Assembly: GCA_914767715.1 (NCBI GenBank)
Contig: OU612070.1
Span: forward strand, 3,489,501 to 3,553,500
DNA length: 64,000 nucleotides
Direction: 5' to 3'
Origin: Membranipora membranacea
Taxonomy: Eukaryota > Bryozoa > Gymnolaemata > Cheilostomatida > Membraniporidae
Below the pieces are notes generated by a model. It did no database searches and had not been told where the DNA came from. It saw only the letters and a list, made by a program, of their open reading frames with translations. The translations under genes and the position numbers were made by a program. Of this stretch, positions 1 through 12,900 are shown piece after piece; positions within the stretch are counted from its first letter, which is position 1; each line of letters begins with the position of its first letter.

Positions 1-608
1 TCCTTACCATACTAACAGAGTAAGGGCGCACCAATTTAATACCATTTTGTTTGTGTGACTCCGTCTATCTGCACTCAACAAATGGAAATCAATCAATCAA
101 GCATTTTATGCTATATCAGTTCTCTCTTTAAGCAGCAGCATCAGCTTTAGATGGTCATCAAGCAGAAATGAAGTCCCTCTGACCAAACCAGTGAAATCTG
201 TACATACACGGTGTAGTTTCCCTCCCATCAAATAAAATGACACAACTCCTATAAAACTGAGCTTGAATGTGTCCGAAAGCAGAGAGTTTGGGATTTAAAC
301 TCCCTGCTGAAAGAGGCCCTAACCTGAACTATCCAGATAATTATGGAAGAATCAGCATTAACCAGCAACTGTAGCCGCGATATTCATATATCGATAACTA
401 TCCGACAACTCCCAATAGTCATAGATTTTCTTTGCTATTTTAAGAGGTCAACAAGTTACATATAGAATAGAATTCCTTTTGTTATATGTACACTTTTAAG
501 AAAACCTCTATCAAATGAATAAATGATTATATCTACAATAACATTCTTATCTTGATCCCATTTTATTCATATTTCACTATTGATATTACAATAAATTGTG
601 CTGGATCT
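1..608. other. Left-edge intergenic region
   Basis: No supported gene. The region is AT-rich. A minus-strand AATAAA (plus-strand tttatt at 562-567) lies about 40 bases past the stop codon of the GM2 activator gene and is a good candidate for its poly(A) signal. Nothing else recognised. Confidence 0.6.
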
Positions 609-2996
609 CTAGTCGAGGTTTCTCAATCTTCTCTTTCCCCAAAAGCTACCGCTGTCTCCCTTGGTTAGCTCTGCCTCTACCTCCAGACAGTGAATCACCT
701 TGTTAGCTGTGTTGTCTTTGAATTCAATTTCAATAGTATAATCACCCTGTAACAGTAATGTCATTAAATGATACTACATTGGTATTGAGTATCGGATAAG
801 AAGTTGCAAAAGTGATAGTTACTCTGTTTTCCAAGCTAGGACAATTGAGCAACACATCAAACCATGGTAAAACTTTACCTAGCGTGTTAAGCCTTCAACT
901 TAATTTGCAAACAAATTTGGCGTAAGTTTATGATATCCTGACGGCGGGTTAGTTATGTAAGTTCACGCTGATTACAAATTTCAGTCCTCCTACACCAGAG
1001 GCGACTTCTTTAGATTAAAAAATAACCAGTTGGCCAAATGAGTAAAGATTCATTTAGTCTGTGGCACAAGCATGCAATACCACGCCTCCAAATGCAACAA
1101 TTCAGTTGTTTCTTCGATTTAGCGATGTACTTACTGTAGCAATGAAGCTAAGGATACTTGGGAGCTCAGGAATAGCGAGAGATCCACTCTGAGAGAGTCT
1201 CACTGGCTTGAGTCCAGTCTGACACAGGTCTGGTCTGTCTGCAGGTGCCTTTGCCAGCTTCAATTGCACAAAACATGACATGAAAAGTTTACTTTAAATA
1301 CTCAGCTATGAATATTATTGATCGATTCTTTATGGGTATCGTTTTTTATTCAGAACCGCAGCTAATTGGTCGAAATTAATTTATAATATTTAGAAGTGAG
1401 CCAATAATGACTATACAATAAATCTATTGGTGCTTGGTGCTGACATTTGTGGAAGAGAATAGCTGTTTCAACTTCAGCAATATGAACATACACTACATAG
1501 TGTAATGACAATCCATTTTTTTTGCCTGTATCATTACATATTAGTAATGTCATCCATCCCTGGATTGAGACGGGCCAGATTTTCACAGCTTAACTTACGA
1601 TCTGAGCGGCGATCTTTTTGCCGATACCTCCCCAATTCTCTCTGTTCATATCTTCAACAAAGCTGCACATCTGTCTGTAGGAGCTATAATGCATGGTACA
1701 ACATCAGAAATAAGACATTGTTAGTGATGTAGAATCGGTTTTATGTTGGTCAACAAGTCATTCATAAAGCTCATATGATCCAACTTGCCTGCATTTGCTT
1801 CCATATATTGGTATGCCATAGATCGAGGGGAAACAACTCCAAATACAGGCAAATTAGATTATGCTTAGTAATCTAGATTGTTCATCGCTGACCATGGCAT
1901 GACAGGAATCTGGTAATCAAACTTTGTAAATGAGAGGCCAATTAGGCCGCAGCCTGGGATAGAATCTACAAATTGTATGATCATAATGTGTTCTTCATGA
2001 TGAAGTAAATAAACTAATTATGTGAGAACTGATGCACCATAAAAAAAATCTTTTTAGAGGCTAAAATGGATCTATATCAAACCCGATAGAGTGGTGCAGA
2101 CTCAGACTTGAATGTGGGTTCAATATTGAGTAATAGCTAGCAGGAGTATGAATACTAACCAAGATCCAATCTGCTGAACACATGGCAGGGTTACATCGAG
2201 AAGGAAACTGTTTTTGACAATCTTCACTGTCATGCTAACATCCTTGACAGCCTTCTTGAGCTCGAAGTCCACGCTGTAGCTGACTTGTCCAGGAAAGACC
2301 AGAGGGTCAGGGCTGACCTGCAGCTTGTTGACAGTCACATAACTATCGTCACCTGATCAAAGTATACGGTGTCGTATTATACAAGGTGTATGGCTTACAA
2401 GGCAAAGTATCAAAGGCTAACAAATTTAGATATACCCGAGCTGATGAAAAAAACGAATGGATAATTCAGTCCTGACTTAGCAAGAAAACTCGCCCTACTT
2501 CGGATCTGTGAAAGAACAAATTACCGAAACGTATAAGCTTGGATTTACATAAGTTAAGTCCAATTTTTTATGCCTTCTTACAGAATGGATGAAAAAGAAT
2601 TCATAAATTACTGATCATCATGCATTATATATCAATTTTTATTTGCCGATCAGGTTGTGGCAACCCAAATTTCATTTGAGCGACTCATCTTGAAGGGGCT
2701 GAGTGAACATATGAGACTAAAACCCTGCGCTTTGTGAGAAAATATGAAGTAGTTGTTGTACATGAAAATGCAACCTCTTGCCATCTCCTATGAAAAGGGA
2801 GACAACAGCAAAGGGAACTTTTGTGTTTGGCATCTCGGAATGCAAAACAATGCGAAAAAGCTCAGATTTTGTTTTTAATAATTCACAATAATTAAAACTT
2901 TGGCAAGCTCCTATTTGACTTACCTCCGCAGCTTTTATATTTGAACTCGGCAAGAGCTGAGACAACAAGAACAGAGAAGAGCATAAGAACCTTCAT
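609..2996 (-). CDS. GM2A: Ganglioside GM2 activator-like protein
   Basis: Complete five-exon gene: 2996-2924, 2352-2160, 1662-1599, 1257-1135, 746-609; 591 nt, 196 aa, all introns GT-AG and phases continuous. The family is a lysosomal lipid-lifting cofactor that presents GM2 ganglioside to beta-hexosaminidase A. The start is an ATG followed by a signal peptide (MKVLMLFSVLVVSALA), as expected for a secretory or lysosomal protein. Diagnostic stretches are PDPLVFPG in exon 2, LPCVQQIGSC across the exon 2/3 junction, PELPS in exon 4 and GDYTIEIEF opening exon 5. Length is close to the human protein (about 193 aa). The tail ends in a basic RRLRNLD stretch. The exon 3 acceptor was chosen because nearby alternative AGs create an in-frame TGA. 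Intron 2 carries a foldback repeat near 1.8 kb. Substrate specificity cannot be read from sequence; another ML-like lipid carrier role is possible. Confidence 0.85.
1768..1870. repeat. Foldback repeat, family A (copy 1)
   Basis: Imperfect inverted repeat in intron 2 of the GM2 activator gene. The left arm contains ATGATCCAACTTGCCTGCAT; the right arm, on the other strand, reads TAATCTAATTTGCCTGTATT. The same arms recur near 21.3, 26.9 and 41.2 kb. No clear target duplication was seen at this copy. Confidence 0.5.
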
Positions 2997-4319
2997 CTTG
3001 ACTGAGACAATAGAACCTAGTGTGGGGTTAACTGTCGGATATCTCTATTTAATATAACATGAGACGGAGTGAACTGGTTCCGCTGATAACCTAAGTAGCC
3101 TGAGTTCACCCCGCAAACCAAACTCATAGTTTACGAGTGATATGTCCAGCTTTCAGTCAATTATACATCCTTCATGTTGAAAATAAGTGAACATCCCATT
3201 AAAAATATCTTTTCAACCTGATGCAATTTTTTTTCCAAAGTTTTCATACTTAAAAAAGTGACCAGAAAAAGGAGATTTTATGTTTGCTGATGTACTTTTA
3301 TGTGCGGATAACAGGCACCTCACGCCGCCTATACTCATGTGATATTTGCTACTTATGTCACTAAGGCTAGGCTCACCATCTGGTGGAATCTATACATGGT
3401 TATCTCACTGATGAGCTTGGTGGTTGACGTCTGAAAGATATTATATATAGTACTCGATGAGGCCACCCCATGAGCCCACCCCATGAGATGCAACAGAAGG
3501 AGATAAGCTAATGAAATGTCGATCGTTAGCTGCAGTTTTGTTTTCCTGCCGTTGTAAATAAAGGCAGATAAAAAAGGTTTGCTAAATATAACCAGTCATA
3601 AGTCCAATGTACAGTTCACAGCTATGTGTTATATCGGCCGGATTGATTGCCTGACCCTTTTCTGAAAATCTTGGTAACAACAACGCAGCAAGTTGCTATG
3701 CATTGTATCAAAGCAACTCAACCAAAGATATCTGCCATCACACCTGTTTATTATTGTCTACAACATCTATTATGTCTATTACTACCTTTGTAGAAAATAA
3801 CAACCTGTCATTTTTGTATTACCCCCTCCCTGCAATAGCAAATTAGGAAATAATATGAAAGGCATCCAACTGTTTATGCCATTTCTCCTAAGCAATGCAT
3901 ACACTGATATAAAAGTATGTTACAATGATGGGAGGACAGATTCTACATACATGATTAGTGGTAAACAGTTATGATTTCAACTAGAAAACCGACGAAATCT
4001 TAATATTGCCTTCATGTCATAAACGCCTTGTCTGACTGTATTTGCACAAAACAGCAGTTTAGGTACTCATTAAATTCCGTAAAAGTGATAACAATGTACC
4101 AAGTATTAAGCAAGTGGGTCGATTTCCAATAAGTTCCCTTTATATTGCTTCAAAATTAGGCATATGAGGCTCACCAGATCAAATTTTTTTTATTTAATTC
4201 AAAACATGAGAATAAATTCATGAAGCTACAATATGCTTGGAAATATACAAAAGTATTAATTAATTTAATTATTGATTGTTTGGATGAAATAGATTGACTG
4301 TCTTCGAATTGTGACTATC
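2997..4319. other. Intergenic, GM2A to PEX11
   Basis: No gene supported. It holds the upstream region of the GM2 activator gene, with an AT-rich TATA-like stretch around 3040-3050 on the minus strand, and the 3' flank of the PEX11 gene. A minus-strand AATAAA at 4189-4194 is about 125 bases past the PEX11 stop. A short direct repeat (ccaccccatgag, twice) lies at 3463-3486. Confidence 0.5.
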
Positions 4320-7300
4320 TTACCGTGATATCAGGGATATATAAAGACCAACCAATGATGCTACAAAGCCAGCAACAGCACTCTGTTTTTGTGTCAGCTT
4401 CCCGCTCCACAAAATTTCGCCTGGTGGCAAAAAATGGATTGCGTTTAAGAAGTCACAGCAGCTTTTGGTCAATGTCAAAATGACTATACGCCTCTGTGAC
4501 AGTAATTCTTTGCAGGTCTTTTTTGCTGAGTCGTCATCGCTGTAAAAAAAGTAACGCCGATTTGTTTATTTGAGCGAGGTTCTGAAAATCAGATCAGTTC
4601 AAAGAAATCGGGGTTTTAGCCGATAAGTTCAAAACCTGAGATACAAACACCAAAATACTGTTAAAACCTTGGTGATCTATTACGAAGGTAGATAGTTCAG
4701 AGTTAAAGCAACTCAGGTCTTAGTATTTAAACAGCCAAAAGGTATCATCCTCAAGAAACTCCATACATGGTTGTACCAAATACTCAGACGCCATGTTTAA
4801 ATGGCAAGGCTGGCAATAAGTGGTGGTGATAACAGAGACTATAGATATCCATCTATAGTCTCTGGTGATAATACTTTACTAAGGGGACCAAGCTCTAAGA
4901 GAGAATGGGTACAACAAACTTTGGTATGAGCTGTATGCAAATTGCAAATATGCTGTTCTCAAATTTTCAGTGGGGTATTGTGTATCAGAATTATCCTCCT
5001 GTGATGGGATTGAATCGCATTTGCACCATGCTACCTTTTTCTTGGCAGTTTTATAGTTTATCTGTATACTAGGTGATTTATTATAGCATTACTTCACCAA
5101 ATAAAACACTATCTCCTATTTGTAGTTTATTTGGTTATCACTAACATAACCAACCTGTGAGCTTCTTTCCCGTTTCTCAAAGCAACTTCTAGTTCTTTCT
5201 GCATACTGACTAACTTGATAATATTTCTATAAAAAAAGAGTCAATTTGTCAAGTGACCCAGATGACCTTACCATGAATCGGCCATGACAGGGCAGGACAA
5301 ACACTTCATGCATGTGTGTACCATAAGAAAAAAAGGAAGGGTACTGCTTGATTTGTAAACACAGCATCAAATATATGTAATCCCATACAAATATTGACCT
5401 AACACCAACAATCCATCATCATGCGTAGACAAACAATGTACTATTTTGGCAATAATGGCGCCGTCTGCGCTGCGGTACTTGGCATTCCATATGCTTTGCA
5501 AGCGATGTGTTTTCTACTAGTTTATGAAAGCTGGCTTGATGGTGGAACCAACATTTTCGTCCTGTGCAAAATGGCGAACTTTTCCTTAGGCGAGTACTTC
5601 ACTCCTTCCATCAAGGTGTAATGAATATTTTCTCCTTATTTGTTCATTCTTCATTACTTTATGCACAGTTTTTTAGTGCTGCCAGAACCACCAGGATAGT
5701 TTTTCTATAGATAAACTGGTCTTTTTTCTTTTTTATTTTTATAACAATTCAGGAGAACTCAACCAACTGTTTTATATGATGCACAACGGATTCGCAACAG
5801 TGGCTCACAAAGTAAATCCGTACATGTCTAATGCATACCTTACAAGCACGCTGTGTATTTAGTCTTATATCATACTCACTTTGTTATACCGAAAAAGAGT
5901 GAAGACGCCCACATTGCCACACTCAGTATAGACCAGGAGTTTTGTCTTACTGTGAATATATCATACTTGGCAAACTGTACCATGTGCTCACAAGGGAAAA
6001 ATAGTTGGTTTGATAAGTTCTCCAGCACCTGTAGCACCCTGATAGGCAGCACATCACCTGACTGAGAGAGGAGAAGAGAAGGATAAGAGGCCTTAACCAA
6101 AGCATTAAGCATTAACCAAAACAAAGACTTAAACCAAAGCATTTATTGTTGTCTAGATAGCTGTAGCATGGGTCCAGTGGACAGCGCCACTAGCATAACA
6201 GAAGAGATACCACCAAAGATAGCATCAAACATCAGACATATTGACAAGTAAAGATGTTATGTTCGTTTTCCTAAGTAGGCCTAAGTTAATCCAACATAAA
6301 ATGTTGGAAAAAAGCTTGTGTTAGTAGTGACGATAAATATATTTGACTTCCATCACTGTGGTTGTGGCTGTGGGAAGGGTATACATGATACAGACTGATG
6401 ATTCGATTTACAGCTTTTCTTGCTTCATTAGCTTAATTAAGGCGGCCACCAGAAGGGGAATTTGCAGATGATGGAGCGCATACCAGCAGCGGCTTTTTTA
6501 GAGAAGAAACGGTGAATGCTGCTGCGATCAGAACCCACCTATAGGCATACGTTTGCCGCTTTGGTATCCATTCGATGCCGAATGGGCATCTGATTGCATG
6601 AAACGCATTGGACACAAATTTTATAGAGGCGGATAGGTTTGTAATGGAAGCACATAGGTTTTATACACTCATCATCAGTGTAACAAACCCATCCAGATGC
6701 CTGTTCTAGGCAATTGTCAGTCGCCAGTACCTAACTAGATTAGTAATAGAAATATATTGTTGCCATCACAAAGCCATTTGGCTACAACACCTGCAACTGG
6801 ATGGGTTGTGACAGTCACTATTCGAAATTGATACAATGTTAACTTACTGGCCGGCACTACCAGATGGGTTGGTATAATATGTCATAATGAATGGATTTAT
6901 GGTGGATGGCCGTTCACAGACACATATTTAGCACAACAAATACCTAAAAATGTGAAAGTAAGCTTATCATCGGCTATTGATGATTAAAGTCTGCAAATCA
7001 CTGCTCACCAAGCATTTTAAAAGGACTAAGTGACTACTTTTGAATTCTTACCTCAATTCTTACCTCAATTACTTTAGAACACTCGTAGACTACCAATGTC
7101 AGGTATAAAGGCCGAGTGCCTCATTTGTTGAGGCATTTGTTTGATCAGTGGTATTTTAAGAATTCTGACATGTAGCCATTCCAAAGTTAATTTTGTTGAG
7201 ACCCTATCCGGAGGTCCCTTATGCTTCGTGGCAGGAAACTGTTATGATAAACGGCAGACGATGCCTGGATAGAGGTGGGCTCTCCTCTTTTAGCTGCCCT

Positions 7301-8666
7301 TGTTTTCATAGTTGCCTGCGATCTACAGTTTACAAGTTCGTCATAGTCAGCGGATATGGTATCGTGTTTGTTCTGGTCTGAGAGAATTCTCATCAGGAGT
7401 GATATTCTATGGGCTTTACGTCTCTCTTGTAGAGTCTGGATTCCAAGACTAGTACGTGCCTCTGTGACGCCACGTCTGCCTTTGATATTTTTTATGAATC
7501 TCACTGCTTTGTTTTGCACTAGTTCAAGATCCTCTATAGAGGCATTGTCAGACGGGTCCCAGAGTACATCTGCATATTCAAGCTTAGGGCGGCATAAACT
7601 CGTGTACGCGAGTAGTTTTGCCTTCTCAGGAGCTCCATGTAGCGTGTATTTTATACAACCTAGAGTCTTGTTTGCGCTTCCCATAATGTCACATATATGT
7701 TTCTTAAATTTCAGATCTGATTGTAGTACGACTCCAAGGTACTTAGTGGTATCAACACATTGTAATAAGTGATCGGATATAGCGTACTGAGGGAGCGGTG
7801 TAGCACCTTGATTGAACACAATCACCTCACATTTCGTTCTGTTGAACGGCATTTTGTTCTTTGTTGACCAACTCACAAGTGAGTCAATGTTGTTTTGAAA
7901 GCAAATCTCATCAGCTCGGGTTTGGATTTTAGCATATATCAGTGTGTCGTCGGCGTAAAGGCTTACGTTGCAGGAGAATGAGTTAGGTAGGTCATTGATA
8001 TAGAGCAGAAATAAGGTAGGCCCAAGGACCGAACCCTGAGGTACTCCTGAGGTCACAGGTAAGACATCCGACTCTGCACCTCTAACAGCAACCTTTTGGA
8101 ATCTGTCAGACAGAAAGTCCAGGACCCAGTTGGCAATATAAGGATCAATATTTTCGATCTTTCTAATCTTGTCCATCAGGTCCACAGGTCCACAGGTCTA
8201 CTCCAAAAAAACTTGGGTCCCTGGCGAGTGGCGATGTTTGACCGCCCCCTTGTACCATTCCATTGTTGCTGTTTGTGGACAAACAAAAAAACAACAAACC
8301 CACAAGGGGGCAGTCAAACATTGCAGGGACCCATGTTTTGGAGTAGACCTGTGACCCTGACTTTCACTGCAGATTGATAACACAGTCATGCAGAGAATAA
8401 TTGTGCATGTGATGTACAGTTTAACATACCTTCTTCCCAAGACCATATGACAATGTTGCTTTTAGCATCGGGATATCATCTAAGAATCTTGTAAATGCTC
8501 TGGTGCCATTGACTGCTGCCCCATATAAAGCTAACTTCTTTGCAATATTGGTTCCTGCTGGTAGATGAGTCTCTAGTAGTTTGCAGGTATATGCAAGAAG
8601 CCTCATGATCCTGTCACGACTGCCATGCTTACTCAGTAGGTCTAGGTACGTATTTATTACATGCAT
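4320..8666 (-). CDS. Peroxisomal membrane protein PEX11 (gamma-like)
   Basis: Four coding exons: 8666-8430, 6061-5880, 5226-5155, 4539-4320; 711 nt, 236 aa, continuous frame. PEX11 proteins sit in the peroxisomal membrane and promote elongation and division of peroxisomes. Recognition: N-terminal SKHGSRDRIMRLLAYTCKLL (family pattern YRGRDKxIRxLxYxxxL), a SYGLGKK segment, LENLSNQLFFPCEH, and near the C-terminus NAIHFLPPGEILWSGKL followed by a hydrophobic AGFVASLVGLYISLI. Length matches human PEX11G (about 241 aa). The last exon runs through a donor-like CGGTAAG, whose TAA serves as the stop after LISR; a further exon beyond it cannot be excluded. The 2.4 kb first intron contains a LINE fragment and a TIR element. 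PEX11 alpha/beta is the alternative, but the PPG-W motif and size favour gamma. Confidence 0.85.
4826..4871. repeat. Ultrashort palindromic insertion with 7-bp duplication
   Basis: A 32-bp near-perfect hairpin at 4833-4864: CAGAGACTATAGAT, a 4-base loop, then its inverse. It is flanked on both sides by GTGATAA (4826-4832 and 4865-4871). It lies in a PEX11 intron. The CAG...CTG ends and 7-8 bp duplication resemble hAT-type ends; the class is an inference. Confidence 0.55.
7187..8182 (-). mobile_element. 5'-truncated LINE (non-LTR retrotransposon) RT fragment
   Basis: One open reading frame of about 330 codons inside PEX11 intron 1, in the same orientation as the host gene. It contains SGVPQGSVLGPTLFLLYIND, then LYADDT (the reverse transcriptase catalytic YADD box), and a C-terminal thumb-like region ending YHNSFLPRSIRDL. 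This arrangement is typical of CR1/L2/Jockey-group LINEs. The endonuclease domain and N-terminal RT motifs are missing: homology begins near DLMDKIRKI, where the sequence meets a GGTCCACAGG duplication, so the copy is 5'-truncated and cannot be autonomous. The absence of internal stops suggests a fairly young insertion. Clade assignment is uncertain. Confidence 0.85.
8191..8353. mobile_element. Non-autonomous terminal-inverted-repeat element
   Basis: The ends are the perfect inverted pair CACAGGTCTACTCC at 8191-8204 and its complement at 8340-8353. Similarity continues inward for about 50 bases per arm (GGGTCCCTG and TTTGACYGCCCCCTTGT in each arm), leaving a short loop. It abuts the 5' truncation point of the LINE fragment. 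No transposase is encoded. MITE-like; no clean target duplication was seen. Confidence 0.6.
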
Positions 8667-9989
8667 CTCACTGTACTATATTATGGGCTTACAAAAATAA
8701 CTGTCCTTAACTAGTACAAATTGACTGAGCCACTTGCACCTGTAGCTGACAAGGGGAACTGCCCACTTTTTCCTTGAGATGTTAAGATTAAAACCGTATC
8801 ACACTGTATTTATGCATAGAGCTCAATGAAAATGAAATGATTTCCCAATTAAATTGGTAGTTTTCTTTACAGCTTTGTCAGTGAGAAGGAGAGACAACTC
8901 TCACCTTGAACCCATTTGCTTGACCTATAACCAGGGCGGGTGGGATATCACCTGCCAGTCCCACCCTGCCAGTCCCATCCTGTCAGTCCCACTCTCACTG
9001 CTGTAACCGATTAAGTATTGCTGAGAGAACGTCTAGCCCTATTTTATGAAAGTTTAGCATTTTGCAGTTTCAAGTGGTATAACGCTTGATTTTAAAAGAA
9101 CATTTTATGCTAAGCCGCAATAGTTGGTAGTTTTGTCAAACAGAGTTTTTTGGACTCACTGTATCTTACTGTATTTATGTAAATTTGTCATTTATTGCAT
9201 TGCTGTTTTTATCTATTTTTATTACAAAACCCCATTGAAAAACTAATCTGCTCACCCATAACGCCAATCGCAAAACCAAACATGTTGAGACTTATCTGGA
9301 CATCAAAGAGAGATAAGTAATAAAATATATGTAATGAAATATGACTAACAACTTACAAGCAATAAAATATGAGTATTAAAAAATCAGTAATGAAATAAGC
9401 GATATACAACATAAAATGAATTAATTAATTGCAATAATCAACAAGTGAATAAAAGATAAGTATGAAACGATAAGAATTAAATGGTAGTAATTAAAAGTAA
9501 TAAAAATATATATTATGAATATATGAAGCAATAAAAATAATAACAACAAGAATTATACAATAATAATGAAAAATAAGGAAGAAAAGATGAGTATTTGTTT
9601 CTCATGAACATGGTGGCATAGACCCCAACATACGTGTCATACAACCAGTCTTGCCAATAAGAAGATAACTATGTGCTTCAATATGACTATTCACATCTAC
9701 TATTCACTTCTTCAAGTGGGATATAACACTTTGAAGGTAGGGAGTATAGGAGTTTTAGTACAGCAAGGACTGTGGTAACCTTTTTAAAAAGTCATTATGC
9801 CTGTATTTGGTTTTGCATTTAATTACAATGTGGAAAATGAAGAAAAATGATACTATAGCAGTTTTTGACAGAATCAAATCCCATCTAATCGATGGGCACG
9901 TAAAGCTGTTACCCACCCTCCCCTTTATTTTGTAGTCTGTGATCCGAGATATTGTAGCTATGTTGGATTATCGATCAATATGATATTAC
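8667..9989. other. Intergenic, PEX11 to tetraspanin
   Basis: No gene supported. Contents: a 14-bp unit (CCTGCCAGTCCCAC) repeated three times at 8951-8992, and a low-complexity AT-rich tract from about 9300 to 9590 rich in AATAAAA. A minus-strand AATAAA at 9924-9929 lies about 60 bases past the tetraspanin stop codon and probably serves as its poly(A) signal. Confidence 0.55.
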
Positions 9990-12900
9990 TCATTTTACAG
10001 GACGAGCAATAGTTGCATGTCTGCCGCCATATTCAATATCACGGTCCTTAAGAGTTTGTCTATACCTCCTCTTTACAATATCTGTCATCGAGACGTTATC
10101 AATGGAGTCATTTTTTTTGGTCAAAGAGAGATAGTCGTTTCGGAAGTCTTCTATCTGATGTATGACCCTCTCTACTACATCTATCACCAGGCAGTAGCAA
10201 AAAATATATATCACCAGTCCTACAGCACTGTAGATCGCTTGCTGAAAAATTAAAAGAGATGTATTTTATAAGAAAATAATATGAGTACGCTCGCTCTCCC
10301 ATTAAAGCACTCCTTCTGCTATACCCTATAAACATGAAACTTAACAGAAATTTAATTTTAGCTTTTTACCGACTTTTTTAATAATTATAATAATTTTGTT
10401 CGTTGAAGCAGAATTATGTGTATGAATTTATTTTGGTTTTATGTTGTAGGAAACACCAATCAATGCTGAATCATTAAATCAAAAAGGCTATAAATATTCA
10501 AAAATGCTACCGCTGAGACAAAGGGAATTCAGTCGCATTAGAAATATTTAATAATTATGATAAAAATGATTGTTATTTCGAATTTAGAAGCCATGACTCT
10601 ATACTATTTATTTGCTGATAAATGCCAAGCAGATATTCTACATGTTGCCCCCCCCCCCCCCTACCGATATCAGACTGGTAGAATGTCCTAGAACAAAGAT
10701 TCTTGTGGTCTTTTATTGAAGAGGTTGTGTGCGCTGGTTGATACAGAAGATTTGCCAAGCTATTCAAATTAACAGTAACAGTATTAGTCCGGTGGCAGCT
10801 CCTGCAAAAAGTGGCTAGAAATGCTGCTTGATCTGGACAGGGTTTGACAAATGTCTCTCGTGGAGTTTTTCAAGCTGATAGCATTGCATTGTATTGTTGA
10901 ACCTCACACAATTATCATCACTTATCGGCTTACAGCAAAGAAACCCTTTCAACAAATTTGGAAAGTGATAAAAAAGTGATGATATGGTTAAAAAAGCAAT
11001 TGAGTATGTTGTGCTACGCTCTATACAAAGTAGCCATGAAAAAACTCAAATTTATACCAATATCCAAAGCCAGTTTTCAAGGCGGCAGCAAAATGGAAAA
11101 AGAAGTTTTGCTTGATCATATAAATCATATAAATCATAATAGTTATTTGGGGATTAGTGGATTAATGGATTAATGGGTTAATGGATTACTGGATTAATGG
11201 ATTAATGGATTAATGGATTGATGGGTTAATTGCGACAATCTTCGGCTGTTCCTTGACTATTTATGATAGCAGAGCTATGAAAATTTGTACACCCACAAAT
11301 TCTGACACGCTAGTTCAAATATCAAATTGTGAAGCCACATCACTTTCCTATTTGTTGGCAGTTTCTTTGGCAGGAATCCATTTTGTGAAACATTATATGA
11401 AGTACATTATCACTATTGCGATCAGCTCGAAAAACTCTCCAAATCCAATTCCTAATCTTGCCGGCCAATTTTCTAACTTGAGTTAAAACACAGAAGAAGG
11501 CTGCCACTGCATACAAGAGTAAGCGGAAGCTAAAATGTTTATACATGTACCTGTTTGATGAGTGAGTTTATTTTAGAGAGACAACCGACAGGCCAGATTA
11601 CCGCTGTGATTGCAGCTTCGTCCAGCTCCTGAGCTTTGTATGCACATTTTGTATTTATAATCTGAAATAAAAGCGGAGAAATATGAGCAATCGAATCTTG
11701 TTCGTCTTGACTGGGGACTCACTCCTTTGTCTTTTCGTCTCTACCTAAAAAAATTCTAGATCGAAGTATTCAGCGGATTGTAAGATATAAGTATTGATAT
11801 TTACTTATTTACCTGGGAGTACTCTCACTTACATCTTTGTTTATATCGTTAGGAGATATACAGCATGAGAAGGGCAGAGAGCATTTCTCTGGACTTTTAT
11901 TATCATCAGTACAATTAAAGTAATCATTGAAATTCCAATCTTTATAGCCCTCTTCACCAACACCACAGCAGCGCAACTCAAACTGCCAAAATTATCAGCT
12001 CAAAGTTAAACAGAAATCTATTGTAACACTATTTATAGTGTAGATACAAAAGATGAATTATCTGGGATTTCAAAAGGACTATGTGCTGTATTACTCTATT
12101 TGAAACAGACCTGTAGTCATAGTATTTATTCAATGGTAATGGTAATCATTAGGCCATAATTACTAGGAATTGTCTTATTTTTAAGTGTGGTGTTATAATT
12201 TATGCTCTGGAACAAATTTGTTCTTATGCTGTCCACATATTAATACTTATTCATTTACATTTGTATTCATTAATATTTATATAATTATGATGCTATATTG
12301 TTGTAGATAGTGTTGGTTTTGTCACCTTTAAACTTTGAATGGTTCTTATGTGTATGAGTCAAAGATCTAGTTGGTTTTACTGTTCATACCTGTATGAAGT
12401 CCACAATATTCTGTAAGTCCACATCCTCCCTGTATCGGGAAACTGCAGTGGCTTTGATGAATTCCTGTACGTATTGGATGGAGAGGGTGGTGAAAATTAT
12501 GAGTCCAGTGATCATTATAAACTGAATAGCTAGAATGCCCATCAGGACTACCTTGTAAAACCTGAAACATGGTATGGGATAAATGTTTTGAAGTGTTTTA
12601 AAAATTTGTAGCCTGATCATTTTTCATTGCGGATATGACTCATAGCAATGACTAATGACATGGCAAAGATTATGATTTCAGTAATAAAATAGTTTAGGTT
12701 GATGAAGAAATAAAACAATTTTGATATTAACTTACCGCAGTAGGCGTATGTTTTGCCTCAACACACCTACGCACCCAGCAAAAGCTAGACCAAAAATAAT
12801 TAGTCCGAGACAAGCGAAGACAATTCCTATATCTGTGAAAACATCAACAGCTGATTTGACAGTGCGACTTTCTAGAATAAAAAAAGGGATTTGATTTATG

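Noticed and set aside
6433-6615. Minus-strand 60-codon frame in PEX11 intron 1 as an extra exon
   Set aside because: Frame and phase do not fit between the first and second PEX11 exons, which already join in phase and match the family without it.
7356-7772. 138-codon plus-strand frame across the LINE
   Set aside because: Antisense shadow of the reverse transcriptase.
8951-8992. Possible CRISPR-like or regulatory repeat
   Set aside because: Three directly abutting 14-bp units without spacers in animal DNA; a simple minisatellite.
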